Assembly (NCBI GenBank): GCA_046294265.1
Contig: JBKBKC010000016.1
Location: 1-64,000 of the forward strand
Origin: JBKBKC01 sp046294265
Lineage (GTDB): Bacteria; Pseudomonadota; Alphaproteobacteria; Rhodobacterales; Rhodobacteraceae
Length of the DNA: 64,000 nucleotides
Reading direction: 5' to 3'
Made by a program: the position numbers and the translations under genes. Within the stretch, counting starts at the first letter, position 1, and every line of letters starts with the position of its first letter. Shown one piece after another: positions 36,786 through 44,191 of this stretch. The notes under the pieces are model-generated. The model saw only the letters and a program-made list of their open reading frames with translations. It had not been told where the DNA came from and ran no database searches.

Positions 36786-38180
36786 ATGGCCGTGCAAAAG
36801 CTCTATGCCGGGATGAAGCTGCGCGAGGTGCGGGGGAGGCTGGGCCTGAGCCAGACCGCCTTTGCGGCCCGCCTCGGCCTGTCGCTGCCCTACCTCAACC
36901 AGATGGAGAACAACCACCGTCCGGTCTCGGCCGCCGTCCTTCTGGCGCTGGCGCGCGAGTTCGGCGAGGACGTGGCGACCCTTTCCTCCGGGGACGCCGA
37001 CCGGATGGTGGCCGACCTGCGCGAGGCGCTGTCGGATCCGGTTCTGGGCGGTGGCGCGCTGCCGCTTGCGGACCTGCGGCTGATCGCATCGAATGCGCCG
37101 GGCCTTGCAAGGGCGGTCCTGAACCTGCACCGCGCCTATCGCCAGACGCATGAGCGGCTGGCCTCGCTGGATGAGGCGCTGGGGCGCGAGGATGCGACGC
37201 TCAGCCCCTCGCCCTGGGATGAAGTGCGCGACTTCTTTCACTATTGCGACAATTATCTGGATGCCATCGACCGCGCCGCCGAATTGTGGGCAACCGATGG
37301 CATATCCCGTAAAGACATGATGTTGACGGCCAGATCTACCCTTGGCCGACAAAGCATCGACCTGTATTTCTCGGACACAGAGACCTTACGCCGCTATGAT
37401 CCCGAGCGCCAGAGCCTGACCATCTCGGCCCGCGCCGCGGGGCCGACGCAGCGGTTTCAGGTCCTGCATCAGGTGGCGCTTTTGACCCAGGGGCCGCTGA
37501 TCGAGGCCACGCTGGACCTCGCGCAATTCCGGACATCCGAGGCGCGCGACATCGCGCGGATCGGGCTGGCGAACTATTTCGCCGGGGCGGCGCTGATGCC
37601 CTATGCGCTGTTCCAGCGCGCCGCCGAGGCCACGCGGCACGATCTGGAGCGGATGGCCGACCGGTTCGGGGCCTCGATCGAGCAGGTGGCGCATCGGCTG
37701 GCCACCTTGCAGCGGCCGGGGGCCAAGGGGGTGCCGTTCTTTTTCGTGCGCGTCGATCAGGCGGGCACGATCACCAAGCGGCATTCGGCGACACGGCTGC
37801 AATTCGCGCGGTTCGGCGGCGCCTGCCCGTTGTGGAACGTGCATCAGGCCTTTGAAACGCCGGGCAGATTCCTGCGCCAGCTGGCCGAGACGCCGGACGG
37901 GGTGCGCTATTTTTGTCTGGCGCGGGACGTATCGAAACCGGGGGGCGCGTGGGGTGCCCCGGTGCGCCGCTACGCCATCGGCCTCGGCTGTGAGGTGGCC
38001 CATGCCGGGCGGCTGGTCTATGCCGACGGGATGGACCTGAAGGGCCGGTTCGAGCCCATCGGCATTTCCTGCCGCATCTGCGAGCGCAGCGATTGCCACC
38101 AGCGGTCGGTGCCCCCGCTGGAACGGCGGCTGAAGGTGGACCCGGACCGGCGCGGGGTGATGCCCTATGAAATAGTGTGA
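36786..38180 (+). CDS. pccR: short-chain fatty acyl-CoA regulator PccR (ScfR family)
   Basis: The 464-residue protein has an Xre-type helix-turn-helix at about 10-62 (MKLREVRGRLGLSQTAFAARL, then PYLNQMENNHRPVS), a central IrrE/DUF955-like domain in which the metalloprotease motif is lost (LHQVALL in place of HEXXH), and a C-terminal ScfR domain with Cys-rich CRICERSDCHQR near residue 430. ScfR proteins sense acyl-CoA; PccR controls pccB in R. sphaeroides. Two TTTGCAAA boxes precede the gene. The ATG at 36786 has AGGAG eight bases upstream. Confidence 0.92.
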   Translation: MAVQKLYAGMKLREVRGRLGLSQTAFAARLGLSLPYLNQMENNHRPVSAAVLLALAREFGEDVATLSSGDADRMVADLREALSDPVLGGGALPLADLRLIASNAPGLARAVLNLHRAYRQTHERLASLDEALGREDATLSPSPWDEVRDFFHYCDNYLDAIDRAAELWATDGISRKDMMLTARSTLGRQSIDLYFSDTETLRRYDPERQSLTISARAAGPTQRFQVLHQVALLTQGPLIEATLDLAQFRTSEARDIARIGLANYFAGAALMPYALFQRAAEATRHDLERMADRFGASIEQVAHRLATLQRPGAKGVPFFFVRVDQAGTITKRHSATRLQFARFGGACPLWNVHQAFETPGRFLRQLAETPDGVRYFCLARDVSKPGGAWGAPVRRYAIGLGCEVAHAGRLVYADGMDLKGRFEPIGISCRICERSDCHQRSVPPLERRLKVDPDRRGVMPYEIV

Positions 38181-38207
38181 AGTTTGGGGCGCAAGATACG
38201 GCGCTTC

Positions 38208-38888
38208 CTATATTTTCGAGCGCCGGAACCCCGCCGCTTCTGCCTCGGCCTCCGAGCAGAACATGCGCTCGCCGGGTTTGTCGATCTTGGTCCTGGCGTA
38301 ATATTTCTGGCCGGGAACGTGATAGATCCGCTCGCCCTTGCTGCTCAGGTTGCCCTTGATGGCGCAGGTGCCCTGGGTTGACAGGGTGACGCCCCGATCC
38401 GTGACACCCCGGTCCGCGGCGCGCTGCGTTTCCGGCGTGACCATGCGGGCACCCCACACCCCGCGCCGGGCTGCGCGCGCAGTCGCTTCGTCGGCGGCGT
38501 AGCGGTCGGAATAGCGGTGAAAGGCGACGGCCGCCCCGCCCTGCACCATCGCCGCACCCAGATCCCGCCCCGCCGCGCGGCAGATCGCAACCGGGCGCCC
38601 GTAGCGGTCGGCGGCGGTGATCACCTCGCAGGACAGGGGTGCGGCGCCGATGAGGGCGCGCAGTTCCGCCGCAGCAAACCGCCCGCAGGCCCATGCTTTG
38701 CCATTCAGGTCGCAGGATTGCCGCGCCTCGGGGGCGTCGATGCCGTAAAGACGGATGCGCTCGCCCCGCACTTCGACGGTATCGCCGTCGATCACGCGGG
38801 CCGGCCCCTCGATCACGCGCGGCGCGGAGGCGGCGGCGAGGGGCAGCAGCAGCATGGCGAGAACGAGGAGTGAACGAAGTCTTAACAT
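38208..38888 (-). CDS. thermonuclease family (SNase-like) secreted protein
   Basis: A 226-residue protein with a signal peptide (MLRLRSLLVLAMLLLPLAAASA) and a staphylococcal-nuclease fold: DGDTVEV (34-40), RLYGIDAPEARQ (46-57) with the catalytic Arg and calcium-binding Asp, and ADRYGRPVA. The C-terminal part (CAIKGNLSSKGERIYHVPG, KYYARTKI, then MFCSEAEAEAAGFRRS) is a second small domain common in these bacterial proteins. It probably degrades nucleic acid outside the cytoplasm. It is convergent with pccR. Confidence 0.88.
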   Translation of the reverse strand: MLRLRSLLVLAMLLLPLAAASAPRVIEGPARVIDGDTVEVRGERIRLYGIDAPEARQSCDLNGKAWACGRFAAAELRALIGAAPLSCEVITAADRYGRPVAICRAAGRDLGAAMVQGGAAVAFHRYSDRYAADEATARAARRGVWGARMVTPETQRAADRGVTDRGVTLSTQGTCAIKGNLSSKGERIYHVPGQKYYARTKIDKPGERMFCSEAEAEAAGFRRSKI

Positions 38889-38961
38889 TCCCCGGATGTC
38901 GGGGATGAAGGCGGCAAAATCAAGGAAAGTCTTAAGAAATGGTTAACCTGTGGTGAAAAGG

Positions 38962-40620
38962 TTAACGCTGCGCCGTTTGCCAGTCGGGATGCACCCAGGG
39001 CTCCAGGTTGGCGGGGGCCAGCGCCGCGCGGCCCAAGAGGTGATCGGCCACCTTTTCGCCCACCATGATCGAGGGCGCGTTGAGGTTGCCGTTGGTGACG
39101 CGCGGAAAGACCGAGCTGTCGGCCACGCGCAGGCCATCGACGCCGACCACCCTCGCCTCCGGGTCCACCACGGCCATCGGATCATCGGCGCGGCCCATGC
39201 GGGCGGTGCCGCAAGGGTGGTAGGCGCTTTCGGCGTGGTCGCGGATGAAGGCGTCGATCTGGGCATCGGTCTGCACGCCTTCCCCCGGCTGGATCTCGTG
39301 CCGGACATGGGCGGCCATTGCCGCTTGCGCGAAGATCTCGCGGCAAAGCCTGACGCAGGAACGGAATTCCGCCCAGTCATCAGGGTGCGACATGTAGTTG
39401 AAGCGGATCACGGGGGGCGCCTCGGGGTCCGGCCCGCGCAGGGTGACCGCCCCCCGCGACTTTGACCGCATGGGGCCGACATGGGCCTGAAAGCCGTGGC
39501 CCTCGGCCGCCGCGCGTCCGTCGTAGCGCACGGCGATGGGCAGGAAATGGAACTGGATGTCGGGGTATGCGATGCCGGGGGCAGAGCGGATGAAGCCGCA
39601 AGCCTCGAACTGGTTCGACGCGCCAAGGCCCGTGCGGGTAAAGAGCCACTGCGCGCCGATCAGGCCCTTGCCCACCAGGTTCCAGTATTTATACAGCGTG
39701 ACAGGTTGTTGCGCGGCGAACTGCATGTAGATCTCCAGATGATCCTGCAGGTTGGCCCCCACGCCGGGACGGTCGGCCAGCACCGGGATGCCATGGCTTT
39801 GCAGATGCGCGCCGGGGCCTACCCCCGACAGCATCAGCAGTTTCGGCGTGTTGAGCGAGGAGGCCGAGAGCACCACCTCGCGCGCGGCCCGGATCACCTC
39901 CAGCACGCCGCCGCGCCGCACCTCCACCCCCACCGCGCGCCCACCCTCGATCACCACGCGGCGGGCGAGGGCGCGGACAACCTGCACATTCCCGCGCGCC
40001 ATGGCGGGGCGCAGATAGGCATTGGCCGCCGACCAGCGCCGCCCCTTCCAGATCGTCGCCTCCATGGGGCCGAACCCCTCTTGCTGCGCGCCGTTGTAGT
40101 CGGGGGTGACGGGATAGCCCGCCTGCCGCCCGGCCTCGATGAAGGCGGCAAAGAGGGGGTTCGCGCGGGGGCCTCGGGTGATGTGCAGGGGGCCATCGCT
40201 GCCGCGCCAGGCGGGATCGCCGCCGTCGCCCGCGCCGTGCCAGCACTCCATGCGCCGGAAATACGGCAGCACATCGGCATAGGACCAGCCCTGCGCGCCC
40301 GCCTCGGCCCAATGGTCGTAATCGGCGGCGTGGCCGCGCACATAGACCATGCCGTTGATGCTCGATGATCCGCCGATCACCTTGCCGCGCGGGGTAGCAA
40401 GGACCCTGCCCCCCAGATGTGGTTCGGGTTCGGTCTTGAGCCCCCAGTCATAGAGCGACATGTTCATCGGATAGGAAAGTGCGGCGGGCATCTGGATGAA
40501 GGGGCCGGCATCGGTGCCGCCATGCTCGATCACCGTCACGCGCAGCCCCGCCTCGCCCAGACGGTAGGCCAGTGCGCAACCGGCAGAGCCTGCCCCCACG
40601 ATCACCACATCGGCGGTCAT
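38962..40620 (-). CDS. betA: choline dehydrogenase
   Basis: The 552-residue GMC flavoprotein oxidises choline to betaine aldehyde. The FAD site is VIVGAGSAGCALAYRLGEAG (residues 6-25) with the N-terminal GMC signature RGKVIGGSSSINGMVYVRGHA near 80-100 and the second signature around GVGPGAHLQ; the catalytic His is in SAYHPCGTARMG. It follows betI with a four-base overlap. The betaine aldehyde dehydrogenase gene betB, a common neighbour, is not in the window. Confidence 0.94.
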   Translation of the reverse strand: MTADVVIVGAGSAGCALAYRLGEAGLRVTVIEHGGTDAGPFIQMPAALSYPMNMSLYDWGLKTEPEPHLGGRVLATPRGKVIGGSSSINGMVYVRGHAADYDHWAEAGAQGWSYADVLPYFRRMECWHGAGDGGDPAWRGSDGPLHITRGPRANPLFAAFIEAGRQAGYPVTPDYNGAQQEGFGPMEATIWKGRRWSAANAYLRPAMARGNVQVVRALARRVVIEGGRAVGVEVRRGGVLEVIRAAREVVLSASSLNTPKLLMLSGVGPGAHLQSHGIPVLADRPGVGANLQDHLEIYMQFAAQQPVTLYKYWNLVGKGLIGAQWLFTRTGLGASNQFEACGFIRSAPGIAYPDIQFHFLPIAVRYDGRAAAEGHGFQAHVGPMRSKSRGAVTLRGPDPEAPPVIRFNYMSHPDDWAEFRSCVRLCREIFAQAAMAAHVRHEIQPGEGVQTDAQIDAFIRDHAESAYHPCGTARMGRADDPMAVVDPEARVVGVDGLRVADSSVFPRVTNGNLNAPSIMVGEKVADHLLGRAALAPANLEPWVHPDWQTAQR

Positions 40621-41198
40621 GGCGCAGGGGCCATGTGAGCGGCCAGGTAGGCGCGGGTGGTGGCCACGGCGGCGGCGGCGTCGGGGGGGCCGTCCTTCAG
40701 CGCCTCGCGCAGATAGACGCCGTCGATCAGCGCGCCCAGCCCGTCGGCCAGCGCAAGGGCGCGCGGGCCCGCCATGGGGCGCAGGGCGTGCAGGATGTTC
40801 GAGCGCAGGCGGCGCTGGTAGATCGCAAGGAGGCGTCGCGCCTCGGGGGCGGTTTGCGCGAGGACGTAGAAGTTGAGCCAGGCCCCGATCACCTCGCGCC
40901 GGAAGTTCGCGGGGCTGAAGGAGGCGGTCAGGATCGCGTCCAGCCGCGCCTCGGGCCCCTGCGCCATGGCAAGCGCGCCGCGCACCTCGGCCCCGTAAAG
41001 CGTGAGGACATGGCGCATCGCGGCCAGGAACATCGCCTCTTTCCCGCCGAAATAATGATGCGCGAGTGCGGTGGACATGCCCGCGCGCCGTGCGATCTGG
41101 CCCACCGTCACATCAAGCGACCCCACCCGCCCGATCTCGACGATCGTCGCTTTGACCAGGGCGGCCTTTCGGATAGGCTCCATCCCGAGTTTCGGCAT
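40617..41198 (-). CDS. betI: transcriptional repressor BetI (TetR family)
   Basis: The 193-residue protein has a TetR helix-turn-helix at about 30-50 (TVGQIARRAGMSTALAHHYFGGKEAM) and a C-terminal ligand domain typical of BetI, including IGAWLNFYVLAQTAPEARRLL. It represses choline genes until choline is present. A perfect palindrome at 41245-41258, between betI and choX, is the likely operator. I chose MPKLGMEP at 41198; the frame is open to 41264 through the operator region. It overlaps betA by four bases. Confidence 0.92.
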   Translation of the reverse strand: MPKLGMEPIRKAALVKATIVEIGRVGSLDVTVGQIARRAGMSTALAHHYFGGKEAMFLAAMRHVLTLYGAEVRGALAMAQGPEARLDAILTASFSPANFRREVIGAWLNFYVLAQTAPEARRLLAIYQRRLRSNILHALRPMAGPRALALADGLGALIDGVYLREALKDGPPDAAAAVATTRAYLAAHMAPAP

Positions 41199-41244
41199 CC
41201 GGCGCACCTTTTTGACCTTGCCAGACCGTGCTTGCGTGATCTTT

Positions 41245-41258
41245 ATTGACTCGTCAAT
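41245..41258 (+). promoter_or_regulatory. BetI operator, divergent betIA/choXWV promoter
   Basis: ATTGAC-TC-GTCAAT is a perfect 14-bp inverted repeat in the 83-bp gap between betI and choX. Its half-sites match the ATTGAC...GTCAAT type of BetI sites known in related bacteria. It lies 24 bp upstream of the choX ATG and 47 bp from the betI start, so a single bound BetI could block both promoters. Confidence 0.85.
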
Positions 41259-41281
41259 CAACAAAAAACGGGGAGACGACC

Positions 41282-42208
41282 ATGACCCTTCGCATGATGC
41301 TGCTGGCCGGAGCCGCCAGCCTGACCGCCCTGCCCGCCCTCGCCGCCAGCTGCGACAAGGTGGTGTTTTCCGATGTCGGCTGGACCGACATCACGGCGAC
41401 GACGGCGGTGGCCTCGGTGGTGCTGGGCGCCCTTGGGTATGAGACCGAGACCAAGATCCTGTCGGTTCCGGTGACCTATGCCTCGATGGCAGGCGGCGAC
41501 GTCGATGTGTTCCTGGGCAACTGGATGCCCACGATGGAGGCAGACATCGCGCCCTATCGCGAGGCGGGCACGGTGGAGACGCTGCGGGTGAACCTGACCG
41601 GCGCGAAATACACCCTGGCCACCAATGCGGCGGGGGCGGCGCTGGGGGTGACTAGCTTCGCAGGAATCGCGGGGGCCAAGGATGCCTTGGGGGGCAAGAT
41701 TTATGGCATCGAGCCCGGCAATGACGGCAACCGGCTGATCCTGGACATGATCGAGGCGGATGCCTTTGGCCTGAAGGGCTGGGACGTGGTGGAGAGCAGC
41801 GAGCAGGGGATGCTGGCGCAGGTTGCGCGGGCCGAGGCGCGGGGCGAGCCGGTGGTGTTCCTGGGCTGGGAGCCGCATCCGATGAACGCGCAGTTCCAGA
41901 TGACCTATCTGGAGGGGGGCGACGACTGGTTCGGGCCTGACCTGGGCGGGGCGGAGGTTCTGACCAATACCCGAAAGGGGTTTGTGCAGGATTGCCCGAA
42001 CACCGGCGCGTTTCTGGGGAACCTTGCGTTCACGCTGGCGCTGGAGAACGAGATCATGGGCGCAATCCTGAATGACGGGAAGGAGCCGGAGGCGGCGGCG
42101 AAGGACTGGCTTGCGGCCAATCCGGGGGTGCTGGCGGGCTGGCTGGAGGGGGTGACCACCAAGGACGGCGGCGATGCGATGGCGGCGGTGACGGCGGCAC
42201 TGAACTGA
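41282..42208 (+). CDS. choX: choline ABC transporter substrate-binding protein
   Basis: The 308-residue protein has a signal peptide (MTLRMMLLAGAASLTALPALA, cut before ASCDKV) and the OpuAC/ChoX fold: VVFSDVGWTDITATTAVAS, DVFLGNWMPTMEAD and VFLGWEPHPMN carry the Trp and Asp residues that cage the quaternary ammonium in ChoX. It delivers choline to ChoW/ChoV. The ATG at 41282 is preceded by GGGGAGACGACC. It is first in choX-choW-choV. Confidence 0.94.
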   Translation: MTLRMMLLAGAASLTALPALAASCDKVVFSDVGWTDITATTAVASVVLGALGYETETKILSVPVTYASMAGGDVDVFLGNWMPTMEADIAPYREAGTVETLRVNLTGAKYTLATNAAGAALGVTSFAGIAGAKDALGGKIYGIEPGNDGNRLILDMIEADAFGLKGWDVVESSEQGMLAQVARAEARGEPVVFLGWEPHPMNAQFQMTYLEGGDDWFGPDLGGAEVLTNTRKGFVQDCPNTGAFLGNLAFTLALENEIMGAILNDGKEPEAAAKDWLAANPGVLAGWLEGVTTKDGGDAMAAVTAALN

Positions 42209-42250
42209 CGCCGCGCGCGGGTGGGGGGGCCGGGGGGCCAGCCCCCCATG

Positions 42251-42315
42251 CCACCGGTTTCTCGAACCGGTGGCGAAACCGGAGGCATACCCCCCGGGAT
42301 ATTTTGGGACAGAAG
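42251..42315 (+). repeat. intergenic palindrome plus GGGATATTTTGGGACAGAAG repeat core
   Basis: In the 121-bp gap between choX and choW a 9-bp stem CCACCGGTT/AACCGGTGG (42251-42273) is followed by CCCCCCGGGATATTTTGGGACAG (42291-42310) and AAGAAGG. The second part is a variant of the repeat core found in lolD and at 55208-55264. A GGGGGGCC/GGCCCCCC-like GC palindrome (about 42226-42246) precedes it. It could modulate the choX:choW ratio by stabilising or attenuating the transcript. Confidence 0.7.
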
Positions 42316-42329
42316 AAGGGGGGCGGTGT

Positions 42330-43175
42330 TTGGACTGGCTGACCGACTGGATCACGGCGACCAAGATTCCGGTGGGGCGGACGGCCAAGCAGGCCTTCGA
42401 CGGGTTGCAGAAGAACGCAGCGCCGTTTTTCGATGCGATCTCTGACGGGCTGACGGCGATGATCGCGGGCATCCTGTGGCTGTTGCAGACGCCGCATCCC
42501 TTTGTGATCATCGGGATATTCCTCGGGCTGACGTGGTTTCTGCAGCGGTCGTGGAAAACCTGCCTGCTGGTGCTGGTGGGGTTTCTGTTCATCCTGAACC
42601 AGGGTTACTGGAAGCCGGTGACGGAGAGCCTGACGCTGGTGCTGTCGGCCTGCCTTGTGTGCATGGCGGTGGGGGTGCCGGTGGGCATCTGGGCGGCACA
42701 CCGGCCGCGGGCCTATGCCTGGATGGTGCCGGTGCTGGACCTGATGCAGACCTTGCCGACCTTCGTCTATCTGATTCCGGCGATCGTGTTCTTCGGCATC
42801 GGGATGGTGCCGGGGCTGATCGCGACGGTGATCTTCGTTCTGCCGGCACCGATCCGGCTGACGCATCTGGGGGTATCGTCCACCCCGCAGACACTTCTGG
42901 AGGCGGCGACAGCGTTTGGCGCGACCCCGCGGCAGCGGCTGTGGAAGGTGGAGCTTCCCTACGCATTCCCGCAGATCATGGCGGGGCTGAACCAGACGAT
43001 CATGTTGTCGCTGTCGATGGTGGTGATCGCGGCGCTGGTGGGGGCGAACGGGTTGGGCGTGCCGGTGGTGCGGGCGCTCAACAGCGTGAACACCGCGCTT
43101 GGGTTTGAGAGCGGCATGATCATCGTGGTCGTGGCGATTATCCTGGATCGGATGCTGCGGGTGGTGCGCAAATGA
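42330..43175 (+). CDS. choW: choline ABC transporter permease
   Basis: The 281-residue protein is the membrane subunit of the choline importer, with about six helices and the inner-membrane coupling motif EAATAFGATPRQRLWKVELP (EAA loop) before the last helices. I chose a TTG start at 42330 (product MDWLTDWITATKIPVGR), preceded by GGGGGG; there is no ATG in a plausible position and the upstream in-frame ATG at 42270 lies inside the repeat. It overlaps choV by four bases. Confidence 0.9.
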   Translation: MDWLTDWITATKIPVGRTAKQAFDGLQKNAAPFFDAISDGLTAMIAGILWLLQTPHPFVIIGIFLGLTWFLQRSWKTCLLVLVGFLFILNQGYWKPVTESLTLVLSACLVCMAVGVPVGIWAAHRPRAYAWMVPVLDLMQTLPTFVYLIPAIVFFGIGMVPGLIATVIFVLPAPIRLTHLGVSSTPQTLLEAATAFGATPRQRLWKVELPYAFPQIMAGLNQTIMLSLSMVVIAALVGANGLGVPVVRALNSVNTALGFESGMIIVVVAIILDRMLRVVRK

Positions 43176-44191
43176 ATGCGGTGGAGTTCGACCGCGTGTC
43201 CATCGTCTTTGGCGACCGGCCCGAAACCGCGCTGCCCCTCATGGATGAGGGGAAAAGCCGGGCGGAGGTGCAGGCGGCCACGGGGCAGATCCTCGGCGTG
43301 CATGACTGCTCGCTGTCGGTGGAGGAGGGCGAGATCCTCGTGCTGATGGGGCTGTCGGGGTCGGGGAAATCGACGCTTCTGCGGGCGGTCAACGGCCTGA
43401 ATCCGGTGGTGCGGGGGCGGGTGGTCGTGCGCGCGGGGGGCTGGGAATGCGATGTGGCGGGCGCGGCCACGGCGGATCTGCTGCAGGTGCGGCGCGAATG
43501 CATCGCGATGGTGTTCCAGGCGTTCGGTCTGTTGCCGTGGCGGACGGTGCGGCAGAATGTGGGGCTGGGGCTGGAACTGGCGGGGGTGCCCGAGGCCGCG
43601 CGGCGCCCCAAGGTGGACGCGCAACTGGCGCTGGTGAACCTGAGCCAGTGGGCCGACCGCAAGGTGGGCGAGCTGTCGGGGGGTATGCAGCAGCGCGTGG
43701 GGCTGGCGCGGGCCTTTGTGACGGATGCCCCGATCCTTTTGATGGATGAGCCGTTTTCGGCGCTGGACCCGCTGATCCGGTCGCGATTGCAGGACGAGTT
43801 GCTGGAACTTCAGGCCAAGCTGCGGCGCACCATCATCTTTGTCAGCCACGATCTGGACGAGGCGTTCAAGATCGGCAACCGCATCGCATTGATGGAGGGC
43901 GGGCGGATCGTGCAGGTGGGGACCGCGCGCGAGGTCATCGCGAACCCGGTGTCGGAGTATGTGGCGGATTTCGTGTCGCACATGAACCCCTTGTCGGTCC
44001 TGACGGCGGGGGATGTGATGGAGCCCGGGGGCGGCACCGGCCCGGAGGTGGGGCGGGAAACGCCGGTTCGCGAGGTGATGGGCCTGATCCGCGACGGAGC
44101 GGCGGAGGTGGTGGTGGTGCAGGGCGGGTCCGCAGTCGGCGTGATCCGGCCGGGGCGGGTGATGGCGCGGCTGATCGACCCGCGGGGTTAG
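43172..44191 (+). CDS. choV: choline ABC transporter ATP-binding protein
   Basis: A 339-residue ATPase with Walker A GLSGSGKST (near residue 60), AFGLLPWRTVRQN, the signature LSGGMQQRVGLARA and Walker B ILLMDEPFSALDPLIR. The C-terminal part after about residue 265 has a CBS-like segment (PVREVMGLIRDGAAEVVVV) as in the OpuA/ProV/ChoV group, often a site for regulation by ionic strength or nucleotides. The start overlaps choW (ATGA). Its stop overlaps that of convergent topA. Confidence 0.94.
   Translation: MNAVEFDRVSIVFGDRPETALPLMDEGKSRAEVQAATGQILGVHDCSLSVEEGEILVLMGLSGSGKSTLLRAVNGLNPVVRGRVVVRAGGWECDVAGAATADLLQVRRECIAMVFQAFGLLPWRTVRQNVGLGLELAGVPEAARRPKVDAQLALVNLSQWADRKVGELSGGMQQRVGLARAFVTDAPILLMDEPFSALDPLIRSRLQDELLELQAKLRRTIIFVSHDLDEAFKIGNRIALMEGGRIVQVGTAREVIANPVSEYVADFVSHMNPLSVLTAGDVMEPGGGTGPEVGRETPVREVMGLIRDGAAEVVVVQGGSAVGVIRPGRVMARLIDPRG

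Noticed and set aside
41254..42592. Long minus-strand open frame opposite choX
   Set aside because: ChoX on the plus strand has a signal peptide and all ligand motifs; the antisense frame is a composition effect.
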